A stretch of DNA of 64,000 bases from Actinobacillus genomosp. 1 (GCF_029774175.1 NZ_CP103834.1:2287001-2351000); one strand, 5' to 3'. Positions 1 to 8,602 are shown, counted from the stretch's first letter. Notes: a model not told the origin generated them from the sequence alone. Program-made: numbers and translations.

Positions 1-15
1 TCACAATAAAGCCAT

Positions 16-37
16 TTTTGCGATCCGTATCGAAAAA
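16..37 (+). promoter_or_regulatory. CRP-S (Sxy-dependent competence) site upstream of radC
   Basis: The 22-bp segment has half sites TTTTGCGATC and GTATCGAAAA, matching the Pasteurellaceae competence-regulon CRP-S pattern (core TGCGA rather than TGTGA). Its centre lies about 60 bp before the start predicted from a TATGCT -10 at 75-80, the usual CRP class I distance. A nearly identical core occurs before comF (34871-34892). In Haemophilus influenzae radC is known to belong to the competence regulon. Confidence 0.75.
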
Positions 38-113
38 ATTAAATTTTCCTTTTGTGTCAATCAATTAGCCTCTTTATGCTGTTTTCTTATTACGTTTGAT
101 TGAGCAAAAAATA

Positions 114-785
114 ATGAATAATGTTGAATTAATGCCGAGAGAAAAATTATTGGCTTACGGTGTGGAATCATTAACCGACCAAGAATTATTAGCGATTTTT
201 CTACGTACGGGTATCAAGGGCATGCCTGTTATGCAATTATCGCAAGAAGTATTGAACGGTTTCGGTTCGTTACGAGAATTGTTAAGTGCGGATTTAGCTA
301 CTTTTTGCCGAATAAAAGGCTTAGGACAAACGCAATTTATTCAGTTGCAAGCCTCAAAGGAAATGACCAAACGTTATTTAGCACAACAAATGCAAGTGAG
401 AGAAAATATTAATGAACCTTATTTAGCCGTAATGTGCTTTCAAGCCGAATTGGAATCGGAAGAACGAGAAGTGTTTATGGTGATGTTTCTCGATAATCAA
501 AACCGCTTAATCAAAAAAGAAAAAATGTTTTACGGTACGATTAATCAAGCAACGGTTTATCCTAGAGAAATCATTAAAGAAGCATTAAAATGTAATGCAG
601 CGGCGATTATCGTCGCTCATAACCATCCGTCGGGTAATTGTACGCCCTCCGAATCGGATAGAATACTGACCAAGAAGATAGAAATGGCGTGCGATTTGGT
701 CGGGATTCGCTTTGTTGATCATATTGTGGTCGGCAAAGGTGATTATTTTTCCTTCGAAGAAGAGAGGTTTCGCCGAAATAATTGA
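114..785 (+). CDS. radC: RadC family JAB/MPN+ domain protein
   Basis: The product is a RadC-type protein of 223 residues. It has an N-terminal helix-hairpin-helix-like part (SLTDQELLAIFLRTG) and a C-terminal JAMM/MPN+ metal-binding domain with AHNHPSGNCTPSESD, whose two His, Ser and Asp residues are the expected zinc/catalytic set. The biochemical role of RadC is not settled; it is not needed for repair in Escherichia coli. The frame is open back to a TTG at 96. ATG 114 is preferred because the predicted transcript starts near 87 and neither start has a clear ribosome site; the start is uncertain. The upstream CRP-S site suggests induction with the competence genes. Confidence 0.9.
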   Translation: MNNVELMPREKLLAYGVESLTDQELLAIFLRTGIKGMPVMQLSQEVLNGFGSLRELLSADLATFCRIKGLGQTQFIQLQASKEMTKRYLAQQMQVRENINEPYLAVMCFQAELESEEREVFMVMFLDNQNRLIKKEKMFYGTINQATVYPREIIKEALKCNAAAIIVAHNHPSGNCTPSESDRILTKKIEMACDLVGIRFVDHIVVGKGDYFSFEEERFRRNN

Positions 786-796
786 TAAATTGAGGC

Positions 797-825
797 TTGA
801 ATAACGCTATTAAAGCGAGTATAAT
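797..825 (+). promoter_or_regulatory. Sigma-70 promoter of rpmBG
   Basis: A TTGAAT -35 (797-802) and a perfect TATAAT -10 (820-825) are separated by 17 bp. Transcription would start near 832, giving a leader of about 113 nt before rpmB. Confidence 0.8.
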
Positions 826-848
826 CCGTGGTCTTTAAATATGACTTT

Positions 849-911
849 GGTCGGGCTGTGCCTGACGAGGCAATTAGCTGAACTGATTATAAGTACTAAT
901 CGCCCGAACCA
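849..911 (+). other. rpmB leader segment resembling the 3' end of 23S rRNA
   Basis: Within the rpmBG 5' untranslated region the blocks GGTCGGGCTGTG, TTAGCT and GTACTAATCGCCCGAACC line up in order with the last 65 or so bases of bacterial 23S rRNA (in E. coli the corresponding blocks are GGCCGGGTGTG, TGAGCT and GTACTAATGAACCG). It could be a degenerate rDNA remnant or an rRNA-mimicking autoregulatory site for L28. The alignment was made by eye against remembered rRNA sequence. Confidence 0.45.
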
Positions 912-944
912 TTTAAACATTACTTAAGTAATTGGAGAATTAAA

Positions 945-1181
945 ATGTCAAGAGTTTGCCAAGTAACCGGCAAGCGTCCAGCAGTTGGTAACAACCGCTC
1001 ACACGCATTAAACGCGACTCGTCGTCGTTTTTTACCTAACTTACACACTCACCGTTTCTGGGTTGAGAGTGAAAACCGTTTCGTAACTTTACGCTTAACA
1101 GCGAAAGGTATGCGTATTATCGATAAAAAAGGCATCGATGCAGTATTAGCTGAAATCCGTGCTCGTGGCGAAAAAATCTAA
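945..1181 (+). CDS. rpmB: 50S ribosomal protein L28
   Basis: This is ribosomal protein bL28, 78 residues, the normal length. It begins [12 protein letters not shown] and has the family's [14 protein letters not shown] segment. The start has a TTGGAGAAT ribosome site 5-8 bases upstream. It is co-transcribed with rpmG, 11 bp downstream, as in most gamma-proteobacteria. The promoter is at 797-825 and the leader carries a 23S-like segment that may have a regulatory role. Confidence 0.98.
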
Positions 1182-1192
1182 GGAGCTAACCA

Positions 1193-1363
1193 ATGGCAGC
1201 TAAAGGTAATCGTGAGAAAATCCGTTTAGTTTCTTCAGCAGAAACTGGTCACTTCTATACAACAACTAAAAACAAACGTAATATGCCTGAAAAAATGGAA
1301 ATCAAAAAATTTGATCCGGTTGTACGTAAACACGTTGTTTATAAAGAAGCTAAAATCAAATAA
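1193..1363 (+). CDS. rpmG: 50S ribosomal protein L33
   Basis: A 56-residue frame starts ATGGCAGCTAAAGG, preceded by AAGGAG. The product begins MAAKGNREKIRLVSS and carries the L33 signature GHFYTTTKNKRN followed by MEIKKFDPVVRKHV. Length and sequence fit bL33 of the zinc-free type, with no CxxC pairs. It is the second gene of the rpmBG operon and is followed by an intrinsic terminator. Confidence 0.97.
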   Translation: MAAKGNREKIRLVSSAETGHFYTTTKNKRNMPEKMEIKKFDPVVRKHVVYKEAKIK

Positions 1364-1382
1364 TTTGATTCAGTTTTTAAAG

Positions 1383-1410
1383 AACCCGACTTTCGAGTCG
1401 GGTTTTTTTA
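1383..1410 (+). terminator. Intrinsic terminator of rpmBG
   Basis: The arms CCCGACT and AGTCGGG form a stem that is followed by seven T. Confidence 0.9.
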
Positions 1411-1734
1411 TGGCTGCGACGAATTAATTAATCGTACCGATTTTGAACTGTTGCGCTTTAATATTACCGTAAGCGGTAAAAATTACTTTCTTTTTTGTAA
1501 AAAAAATGTACTATTAGCCGTCCTTAAATGTAACCCTACATTTGAGCCTGTTTCCAACCTATCCCATCTTCTTTTGGGACATATAGGGTAAAAACAAAAA
1601 AGCTGAAACGCTTTTTTTAATAAGTAGCGAGTCAAATGCCCCATGGCATCTGTTTTTTAGAAACAGAAAGCTTAGGCTTCCCGCAAGGCACCCGACTTAT
1701 TTTTTTCACCTCTTTTTAGAAGGTTTTATTTCAA
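1411..1734 (+). ncRNA. Structured non-coding leader or small RNA upstream of dat (unassigned)
   Basis: No gene fits here, but hairpins are dense. AATGTA/TACATT pairs at 1527-1542. CCTATCCCA pairs with TGGGACATAGG-like bases at 1558-1588. AAAAAGC/GCTTTTTTT (about 1597-1618) looks like a terminator or attenuator. CTGTTT/AAACAG lies at 1650-1666, and a T-run follows CCCGACTTA at 1697-1707. The region could be a long dat leader with attenuation or a separate RNA of roughly 185 nt. I could not match it to 6S, tmRNA, SRP RNA or a known riboswitch. Confidence 0.35.
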
Positions 1735-3099
1735 ATGACAATTACCACTCCTGTAAAAGCAGTTCTCGCATCAAACAAACATTTCTTAGATCGCCAAGAT
1801 AAAATGGAATCGAATGTTCGTAGTTATCCTCGTAAATTACCTTTTGCATATGCAAAAGCGCAAGGTTGTTGGGTAACAGACGTTGAGGGTAACGAATACC
1901 TTGACTTCTTAGCGGGCGCAGGAACACTTGCATTAGGTCACAACCATCCGGTATTAATGCAATCAATCAAAGATGTATTAGACAGCGGTTTACCGTTACA
2001 TACGCTTGACTTAACCACTCCGTTAAAAGACGCATTCACAGAAGAATTACTTTCATTCTTCCCGAAAGATCAATATATCCTTCAATTTACCGGTCCATCA
2101 GGTGCGGATGCTAACGAAGCGGCAATTAAATTAGCGAAAACTTATACCGGTCGCGGTAACGTGATCGCATTTTCCGGCGGTTTCCACGGTATGACGCACG
2201 GAGCGTTATCATTAACCGGTAACTTAAGTGCGAAAAATGCGGTACAAAACTTAATGGCAGGCGTACAATTTATGCCGTACCCTCATGAATATCGTTGCCC
2301 GTTCGGTATCGGTGGTGAAGCCGGTGCAAAAGCGGTTGAACACTATTTCGAAAACTTTATCGAAGATGTGGAAAGCGGTGTAGTAAAACCGGCAGCGGTC
2401 ATTTTAGAAGCGATTCAAGGTGAAGGCGGTGTTGTTCCCGCACCAATCAGCTTCTTACAAAAAGTACGTGAAGTGACTAAAAAACACGGCATCTTAATGA
2501 TCGTGGACGAAGTTCAAGCAGGCTTCTGCCGTAGCGGTAAAATGTTTGCATTTGAACACGCAGGCATTGAACCTGATGTAGTAGTAATGTCAAAAGCGGT
2601 CGGCGGTTCATTACCGTTAGCGGTATTAGCGATTCGTAAAGAATTCGACGCATGGCAACCGGCGGGTCACACCGGTACTTTCCGTGGTAACCAATTAGCA
2701 ATGGCGACCGGTTATGCTTCATTAAAAATTATGCGTGAAGAAAACTTAGCGCAAAATGCACAAGAACGTGGCGAATACTTAACTAACGCATTGCGCGAAT
2801 TAAGCAAAGAATTCCCGTGTATCGGTAATGTACGTGGTCGCGGCTTAATGATGGGTATCGATATCGTTGATGAGCGTAAACCACAAGATGCAACCGGTGC
2901 TTACCCACAAGACGGCGAATTAGCGGTTGCAATTCAAAAAGCGTGTTTCAATAATAAATTATTGTTAGAACGTGGCGGTCGCGGCGGTAACGTAGTACGT
3001 GTGCTTTGTGCAGTAAACATCAACCAAGCGGAATGTGAAGAGTTTATCAAACGCTTTAAACAATCTGTGGCGGATGCAATCAAAGCAGTTCGTGGCTAA
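1735..3099 (+). CDS. dat: L-2,4-diaminobutyrate:2-oxoglutarate 4-aminotransferase
   Basis: This is a class III PLP-dependent aminotransferase of 454 residues. It interconverts aspartate semialdehyde plus glutamate with L-2,4-diaminobutyrate plus 2-oxoglutarate. The PLP-binding part shows DEVQAGFCRSGKMFAFEH and the Schiff-base lysine in MSKAVGGSLPLAV; the cofactor loop is TGPSGADANEAAIKLAK. It is followed by ddc, giving the two-step route to 1,3-diaminopropane known from Haemophilus and Acinetobacter. The gap to ddc is filled by a four-hairpin repeat (3104-3218), one internal hairpin of which has a T-tract and may reduce ddc expression. Confidence 0.95.
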   Translation: MTITTPVKAVLASNKHFLDRQDKMESNVRSYPRKLPFAYAKAQGCWVTDVEGNEYLDFLAGAGTLALGHNHPVLMQSIKDVLDSGLPLHTLDLTTPLKDAFTEELLSFFPKDQYILQFTGPSGADANEAAIKLAKTYTGRGNVIAFSGGFHGMTHGALSLTGNLSAKNAVQNLMAGVQFMPYPHEYRCPFGIGGEAGAKAVEHYFENFIEDVESGVVKPAAVILEAIQGEGGVVPAPISFLQKVREVTKKHGILMIVDEVQAGFCRSGKMFAFEHAGIEPDVVVMSKAVGGSLPLAVLAIRKEFDAWQPAGHTGTFRGNQLAMATGYASLKIMREENLAQNAQERGEYLTNALRELSKEFPCIGNVRGRGLMMGIDIVDERKPQDATGAYPQDGELAVAIQKACFNNKLLLERGGRGGNVVRVLCAVNINQAECEEFIKRFKQSVADAIKAVRG

Positions 3100-3103
3100 T
3101 TCT

Positions 3104-3218
3104 AACCCTACACGAGTCGTGTAGGGTTGCCTTATCTGAGCCACTTTGTGGCTCTTTTTATATGATAGCCCGAATGGGGCTGAGCTTAATTAACTAACCT
3201 AGCACGGCTTGTGCTAGG
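3104..3218. repeat. Four-hairpin composite repeat, copy V (dat-ddc gap)
   Basis: Terminal hairpins are CCCTACAC/GTGTAGGG (3106-3126) and CCTAGCAC/GTGCTAGG (3198-3218). Internal hairpins are GAGCCAC-ttt-GTGGCTC (3138-3154, followed by TTTTTAT) and AGCCC/GGGCT (3167-3181). Read on the opposite strand, the order of internal hairpins matches the copies at 54307-54420 and 57382-57486. The right hairpin ends 13 bp before the ddc start codon. The same element recurs in the his operon. Confidence 0.85.
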
Positions 3219-3231
3219 TGCGAGAGAAAAA

Positions 3232-4767
3232 ATGGCAGATATTTCAAAACACAGACAATCGCTTTTCTGTAATGATCCGCAATCAATCTCGGATTACGAA
3301 AATGCGATGAATAATGCGGTGCAAGCGGTTAGTTCTTGGTTAAAAAATGACAAAATGTACACAGGTGGTTCAATCAAGCAAATGCGTGCTTTGATTGACG
3401 GCTTTAATCCGTCAAAAGAAGGCGTAGGCGTACAAAAATCACTTGATCACTTAGTGGAAATTTTCTTAAAACCAAGTCTTAAAGTACATCACCCACATTC
3501 GCTTGCGCATTTACATTGCCCGACAATGGTAACTAGTCAAATTGCGGAAGTGTTAATTAATGCCACCAACCAATCAATGGATTCTTGGGATCAAAGCCCG
3601 GCGGGTTCGATTATGGAAGAACATTTAATTGATTGGTTACGTCAAAAAGTCGGCTACGGCGCAGGTACTTCTGGCGTGTTTACTTCAGGCGGTACGCAAT
3701 CAAACCTCATGGGCGTATTGCTTGCTCGTGACTGGGCGATTGCGAAAAACTGGAAAAACGAAGACGGCTCGGAATGGTCGGTTCAGCGTGACGGTATTCC
3801 GGCAGATGCAATGAAAAATGTGAAAGTCGTTTGCTCGGAAAATGCTCACTTCTCAGTGCAAAAAAATATGGCAATGATGGGGATGGGCTTCCAATCTGTG
3901 GTAACAGTGCCTTGCAATGAAAACGCTCAAATGGACGTTGTAGCATTAGAAAAAACATTGGAGGATTTAACCGCACAAGGCAAGATTATCGCTTGTGTGG
4001 TAGCAACAGCCGGTACGACAGACGCCGGTGCAATCGATCCGTTAAAAGAAATTCGTGCAATCACCAATAAATTCGGTGCGTGGTTACATGTAGATGCAGC
4101 TTGGGGTGGTGCGTTATTACTTTCTAAAGATTTCCGTCATTTCTTAGACGGCATTGAAGAAACAGACTCAATCACCTTAGATTTCCACAAACACTTCTTC
4201 CAAAGTATTTCGTGTGGTGCATTCTTATTAAAAGATCAAGCGAACTATCGTTTTATCGACTATAAAGCGGATTACCTCAATTCAGAATATGATGAGGCGC
4301 ACGGTGTACCGAACTTAGTGGCGAAATCTTTACAAACCACTCGTCGTTTTGACGCATTAAAATTATGGTTCACGGTAGAAGCGTTAGGTGAAGATTTATA
4401 CGCTTCAATGATTGACCACGGTGTGAAATTAACTAAAGAAGTGGAAGGCTATATTAACGCCACTGACGGCTTAGAAATGTTAGTGCCAAGCCAATTCGCT
4501 TCGGTGTTATTCCGTGTGGTACCGCAAGGCTATCCGGCAGAATTTATCGATACCTTAAACCAAAATGTAGCGGACGAACTTTTCGCACGTGGCGAAGCAA
4601 ATATTGGTGTGACCAAAGTAGGTGATAAGCAATCACTTAAGATGACTACATTAAGCCCGATTGCAACCTTGGAAAACGTGAAAGCGTTATTAGCACAAGT
4701 ATTAGCGGAAGCGGATCGTATTAAAGATTCAATTGTGAACGGTACTTATGTGCCGCCGATTGATTAA
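3232..4767 (+). CDS. ddc: L-2,4-diaminobutyrate decarboxylase
   Basis: This is a group II PLP-dependent decarboxylase of 511 residues, the same length as the H. influenzae enzyme. It converts L-2,4-diaminobutyrate to 1,3-diaminopropane, a polyamine. The PLP lysine is in TLDFHKHFFQS; upstream are HVDAAWGG and the TSGGTQSNL cofactor loop. The frame opens at a GTG at 3211, but that codon lies inside a repeat hairpin. The ATG at 3232 with GAGAG just upstream is the better start and matches family length. It forms an operon with dat and ends at a bidirectional terminator made of an uptake-signal pair. Confidence 0.95.
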   Translation: MADISKHRQSLFCNDPQSISDYENAMNNAVQAVSSWLKNDKMYTGGSIKQMRALIDGFNPSKEGVGVQKSLDHLVEIFLKPSLKVHHPHSLAHLHCPTMVTSQIAEVLINATNQSMDSWDQSPAGSIMEEHLIDWLRQKVGYGAGTSGVFTSGGTQSNLMGVLLARDWAIAKNWKNEDGSEWSVQRDGIPADAMKNVKVVCSENAHFSVQKNMAMMGMGFQSVVTVPCNENAQMDVVALEKTLEDLTAQGKIIACVVATAGTTDAGAIDPLKEIRAITNKFGAWLHVDAAWGGALLLSKDFRHFLDGIEETDSITLDFHKHFFQSISCGAFLLKDQANYRFIDYKADYLNSEYDEAHGVPNLVAKSLQTTRRFDALKLWFTVEALGEDLYASMIDHGVKLTKEVEGYINATDGLEMLVPSQFASVLFRVVPQGYPAEFIDTLNQNVADELFARGEANIGVTKVGDKQSLKMTTLSPIATLENVKALLAQVLAEADRIKDSIVNGTYVPPID

Positions 4768-4783
4768 TGGGTACATTTTGAGT

Positions 4784-4813
4784 AAAAAAAGACCGCTTGT
4801 AAGCGGTCTTTTT
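4784..4813. terminator. Bidirectional terminator (inverted uptake signal pair)
   Basis: AAAAAAGACCGCTT and AAGCGGTCTTTTTT flank GT. It serves ddc (plus) and yedF (minus), and contains the uptake signal core ACCGCTTGT. Confidence 0.9.
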
Positions 4814-4818
4814 TATGC

Positions 4819-5088
4819 TTATTTTTGAATTAAATAGCGTAAAGTCGCACCGTCTTGTTCTACGCTTAATAGCGTATAGCCGTGATTTTTCATATCAACC
4901 GGAATATTATTGATTGATTGTGCGCAATCGCTTAATACTTCTAAGATCTCGCCTTCTTGTAGCGTCGGCAAAGTTTCTAAAGTGGCAATTGCTGGATAAG
5001 GGCAAGGTTCGCCTAACATATCCAATGTATAATCCGGTGTAATCTCGCTTGGGTGTTTGTCTTTTTGTTCAATAACGATAAAGGCCAT
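4819..5088 (-). CDS. yedF: TusA/YedF-like sulfurtransferase domain protein
   Basis: This is a small SirA/TusA-fold protein of 89 residues with the family motif GEPCPYPAIATLETL; the Cys in CPYP is the persulfide-carrying residue of TusA homologues. The frame extends upstream, but the ATG at 5088 is preceded on its strand by AGGAAACAAACC and gives the family length. It lies 17 bp after yedE, the E. coli yedE-yedF arrangement. Such pairs are proposed to handle imported thiosulfate or another sulfur or selenium compound. The substrate is not shown by the sequence. Confidence 0.88.
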   Translation of the reverse strand: MAFIVIEQKDKHPSEITPDYTLDMLGEPCPYPAIATLETLPTLQEGEILEVLSDCAQSINNIPVDMKNHGYTLLSVEQDGATLRYLIQK

Positions 5089-5105
5089 GGTTTGTTTCCT
5101 TCTGA

Positions 5106-6326
5106 TTAGTTGATGGTATAGGTATTGGTTGCCGCCACTCTTGCTTTCGCTTTTCTGATAAAGCGTTTTTCCCACCATACGATAAAGATAAGGCAAGCAA
5201 TCATTAAGGCGTAGTTAATCAATAAGCCGCTAATCGGGCCGAATGATTTTAATAAGTTAATTTTTTCGTAATCTAGAGCAAGTACCGGGGCTAAATCATC
5301 CCAAAGATAAGCAAGTAAGGTTGAACCGATAACATTACCGACACCTACCCACATAAAATGTACTTGTCCTTCCATTGCACGATACATCCAACCGGTTTCA
5401 CAGCCGCCGGCTAACACGATACCGAAACCAAATAATAAACCGCCGATAATCGCATTCGGCCCTGCCCACATAATTTTAGGGTTCATCCCTAACTGAATAT
5501 AACTGAATACGCAAATCGTGCCGATTAACATTCCGTAAATAATGGCTTTGCCCATATGTGAACGACCGGAAACCCAAAGGTCGCGGAAAGCGGAGGTAAA
5601 GCAAATTTGCGCTCGCTCGATCAATAAACCGAAGCCGAGTCCGAATAACATTGCAAAACCTAATTTAATCGAGTATTGCAATACATAGATTGACGCGATT
5701 GTCCAAGCGGTAAAGACCACAACACCAATCCAAAAGCGAAATTGTGCCTGCTTCGGATTGCTAGCCTCCACTTTTCCCGCACCTTTTTTCAATTTAAGCG
5801 GAGGGCGGAACATCGGCAGCAAAGTGAATTTTACCCCTGCGTAAGTCCCGATTGCGGTAGCAACCGTGAAATACCAAGCGTGCATAGAAAATTGCGGGAT
5901 ACCGGTAAACAGAGAAGCAAGGTTACAGCCCATTGCAAGACGTGCGCCGAAGCCGGCTAAAATACCGCCGATTAACGCCTGAATAATTCGAATTTTATTT
6001 TGCGGCATCCGAATTTTCATATTATTCGCCCAAAGTGCGGCAGCGATACAGCCGGCGAACATACCGAGAATCATTAATCCGTCAATACGGGTTAGAATGG
6101 TTCCTTCCAGACTCATAAGGTTGAAATATCCCCAACCTGAAACATCAACGCCTAGAATTTGTAAAATTTCTCCGCCCCAGCGGGTAAATTCACCGGTTAC
6201 CGCCCAATAAGTACCGGTTAAGCCGAAATAATAAGCGGAAAGAATGCCGGCTGCGATAACGGCAGGAACAGGATTCCAAAATTTAATAAGATAGGTCTGT
6301 TTGAATTGTTGCCAAATTTCTAACAT
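5106..6326 (-). CDS. yedE: YeeE/YedE family inner-membrane sulfur (or selenium) transporter
   Basis: This is a polytopic inner-membrane protein of 406 residues, close in length and sequence to E. coli YedE (start WQQFKQTYLIKFWNPVPAVIAAG). It contains the three conserved cysteine sites of the YeeE/YedE family: LAMGCNLASLFTG, ERAQICFTSAFRD and LAGGCETGWMY. In the related thiosulfate transporter TsuA (YeeE) these cysteines relay the substrate. It is the first gene of an operon with yedF. The actual substrate cannot be told from sequence. Confidence 0.9.
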   Translation of the reverse strand: MLEIWQQFKQTYLIKFWNPVPAVIAAGILSAYYFGLTGTYWAVTGEFTRWGGEILQILGVDVSGWGYFNLMSLEGTILTRIDGLMILGMFAGCIAAALWANNMKIRMPQNKIRIIQALIGGILAGFGARLAMGCNLASLFTGIPQFSMHAWYFTVATAIGTYAGVKFTLLPMFRPPLKLKKGAGKVEASNPKQAQFRFWIGVVVFTAWTIASIYVLQYSIKLGFAMLFGLGFGLLIERAQICFTSAFRDLWVSGRSHMGKAIIYGMLIGTICVFSYIQLGMNPKIMWAGPNAIIGGLLFGFGIVLAGGCETGWMYRAMEGQVHFMWVGVGNVIGSTLLAYLWDDLAPVLALDYEKINLLKSFGPISGLLINYALMIACLIFIVWWEKRFIRKAKARVAATNTYTIN

Positions 6327-6621
6327 AAGTCCTTAAATCCTTAAGAGAAGTTAAAAATGACAAGAAAAGGTATAATGATGAATAAATAGAATGGATTAAA
6401 CAATCAGATTTGTTCATTTCCTATACACAAGCCTTGCGATATATCGAATGAATCTTTAAAAGATTAACGAAATTTTAACAATTAAAATATTTTCGTCAAT
6501 AGCTTTAAATAACAAAACGAAAATACCTATTTTTTCTTGACTTATTTTGAATAATTGCTTTAATGGTAGGTCGATTTTTTCTTTCGAAATTCAGCAATAA
6601 ATAATTAATAAGAGGCATATT

Positions 6622-6954
6622 ATGGCAGAGAGTTTTAGCGTTACACGTCGTTTTTTTGATGATAAAAATTATCCGCGCGGTTTTGCACGCCACGGCGATT
6701 ATACCATTCGTGAAGCACAAACTTTAGAGCAATTCGGTCAAGCGTGTTTAGCGTTAGAATCAGGCGAACGTAGTCCGGTAACGGCGGAAGAAGAACGTTT
6801 TGTTGCCGTAATGAAGGGCAATGAGATTGCTGAAAGCATTATTGAAAAATCATGGTTAAAATACCGTTCATTAACCAGCAAAACCAAACGTATTTATACC
6901 CTTTCGGGTAATGCGGGTAACGATGCCGGTGATGATTTCAGCGCGGCTGAATAA
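6622..6954 (+). CDS. maoP: MaoP (YifE, DUF413) family protein
   Basis: A 110-residue protein begins MAESFSVTRRFFDDKNYPRGFARHGDYTI, which closely matches E. coli YifE/MaoP, a protein needed with the maoS site for long-range organisation of the Ori macrodomain. It ends with an acidic tail (AGDDFSAAE), as in the family. AAGAGG lies upstream of the ATG. It appears to be a single-gene unit; whether a maoS-like site exists here was not established. Confidence 0.88.
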   Translation: MAESFSVTRRFFDDKNYPRGFARHGDYTIREAQTLEQFGQACLALESGERSPVTAEEERFVAVMKGNEIAESIIEKSWLKYRSLTSKTKRIYTLSGNAGNDAGDDFSAAE

Positions 6955-7116
6955 TCGGTATTTCTGAGCATTTGCAGTTTTAATGATGCCACGAAATACG
7001 CTGAAGACACATAAGTGTCGGTAGGGGTATTTTGTGGTTTCTTTTTTTCTACTATTTTTCTACTATTTTAAATTTGCCGTCTTTTAGTCGGCAGGCAAAA
7101 TGAACCCTGATAAATT

Positions 7117-8223
7117 ATGAATCTTCCTATTGAGCAATATGCCGATCTTCTTGCAGAAAAAGCGAAAAATTTAACCGCTTTACTTGCGCCTTTTAATCCG
7201 CCTGAGCTTGAAGTATTTGAGTCTGAAACCAGCCATTTCCGTATGCGTGCCGAATTTCGAGTATGGCATGATACTAACGAAGTCGGAGAAAACGAGCTGT
7301 ATCACATTATGTTCGATCAGGAAACCAAGCAACGTTATCGTGTTGATCAATTCCCGATTGCTAATCATCTGATTAATAAGATGATGAGTAGTTTGCTTGC
7401 TGAAATTAAGGGCAATGAATTATTGACTCGTAAATTATTTCAAGTGGATTATCTCAGTACATTAAGCGGTGAAATTGCGGTATCGCTGCTTTATCACAAA
7501 AAGTTAAGCGAAGAATGGCAAACGGAAGCTGCAGCATTAAAAGTGCGTTTGGAACATCAAGGGTTTAAGGTACAAATTATCGGACGTGCGACTAAGCAGA
7601 AAATGGCGTTAGATCGTGATTATGTTGAAGAAGTATTGCCGGTGGACGGGCGTAATTTAATTTATCGCCAAGTGGAAAACAGCTTTACCCAGCCGAATGC
7701 GAAAATGAATATCAAGATGTTGGAATGGGCGAGAAGCTGTACTCGACACAGTAGCGGCGATTTATTAGAACTTTACTGCGGTAATGGGAATTTTTCGATT
7801 GCATTAGCGGAGAACTTCCGCAAAGTGTTGGCTACCGAGATTTCAAAATCTTCGGTGCAATCGGCGCAATATAATATTGAGCAGAACGGGATCGATAATT
7901 TGCAAATTATTCGAATGTCGGCGGAAGAATTTACTCAAGCGATGAACGGTGTACGCGAGTTTAATCGTTTAAAAGGCATCGATTTAAAGGAATATGATTG
8001 TAATACGATTTTTGTTGATCCGCCGCGAGCCGGTTTAGACCAAGATACTTTAAATATGGTACAGGCTTACGAGAGAATTTTATATATTTCGTGCAATCCG
8101 CATACGTTGGCGGAGAATTTACAACAATTATCTCAAACGCATCGTATTGAACGTGCGGCACTTTTTGATCAATTCCCTTATACGCATCACGTTGAAAGCG
8201 GTGTATGGCTGATTAGGAAATAA
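7117..8223 (+). CDS. trmA: tRNA (uracil-54-C5)-methyltransferase
   Basis: This is an SAM-dependent methyltransferase of 368 residues that makes ribothymidine at position 54 of tRNA. It shows the SAM motif LLELYCGNGNFSIALAENF, the FVDPPRAGLD segment and the catalytic cysteine in ILYISCNPHTLAENL, all typical of TrmA. Length agrees with E. coli TrmA (366). The next features downstream are two tRNA-Ser genes, which may be coincidental. Confidence 0.96.
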   Translation: MNLPIEQYADLLAEKAKNLTALLAPFNPPELEVFESETSHFRMRAEFRVWHDTNEVGENELYHIMFDQETKQRYRVDQFPIANHLINKMMSSLLAEIKGNELLTRKLFQVDYLSTLSGEIAVSLLYHKKLSEEWQTEAAALKVRLEHQGFKVQIIGRATKQKMALDRDYVEEVLPVDGRNLIYRQVENSFTQPNAKMNIKMLEWARSCTRHSSGDLLELYCGNGNFSIALAENFRKVLATEISKSSVQSAQYNIEQNGIDNLQIIRMSAEEFTQAMNGVREFNRLKGIDLKEYDCNTIFVDPPRAGLDQDTLNMVQAYERILYISCNPHTLAENLQQLSQTHRIERAALFDQFPYTHHVESGVWLIRK

Positions 8224-8283
8224 ACATAAATAGTTGGTTATGCTGAAAAATAAATCATTTAGTGATTTTTGTAGATTTTTCGC

Positions 8284-8312
8284 TTGACCGATTTTGATAA
8301 AACTTATATTAT
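8284..8312 (+). promoter_or_regulatory. Promoter of the tRNA-Ser pair
   Basis: TTGACC (8284-8289) and TATTAT (8307-8312) are spaced by 17 bp, starting transcription just before the first tRNA. Confidence 0.65.
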
Positions 8313-8328
8313 TCCGCTCGTTTTCAAC

Positions 8329-8418
8329 GGAGGAATGGTCGAGTGGTTGAAGGCACCGGTCTTGAAAACCGGCGAGGGTTTACGCCCTCCGTGAGTTCGA
8401 ATCTCACTTCCTCCGCCA
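8329..8418 (+). tRNA. tRNA-Ser(UGA), first copy
   Basis: The acceptor stem GGAGGAA/TTCCTCC is followed by discriminator G and an encoded CCA. The anticodon loop CTTGAAA gives anticodon TGA, reading UCA serine codons. A long variable arm (CGAGGGTTTACGCCCTCC) marks a class II serine tRNA. Length is 90 nt including CCA. Confidence 0.97.
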
Positions 8419-8501
8419 TCAAATTTACAACTTGTTGATTTAATAAATCAGCAAGTTTTTTTCTCTAAACGAGAATACAATTTAGAATATGTTTTCAATC
8501 C

Positions 8502-8591
8502 GGAGGAATGGTCGAGTGGTTGAAGGCACCGGTCTTGAAAACCGGCGAGGGTTTACGCCCTCCGTGAGTTCGAATCTCACTTCCTCCGCCA
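8502..8591 (+). tRNA. tRNA-Ser(UGA), second copy
   Basis: Identical over all 90 bases to the copy at 8329-8418. It lies 83 bp downstream and is probably in the same transcript. A short frame running across this gene is not a protein gene. Confidence 0.97.
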
Positions 8592-8602
8592 TCTATTCAG
8601 AG

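Noticed and set aside
1411..1734. 6S RNA, tmRNA or lysine riboswitch upstream of dat
   Set aside because: The length of about 185 nt recalls 6S RNA, but the closing stem and conserved bulge sequences could not be found, and no riboswitch core was recognised.
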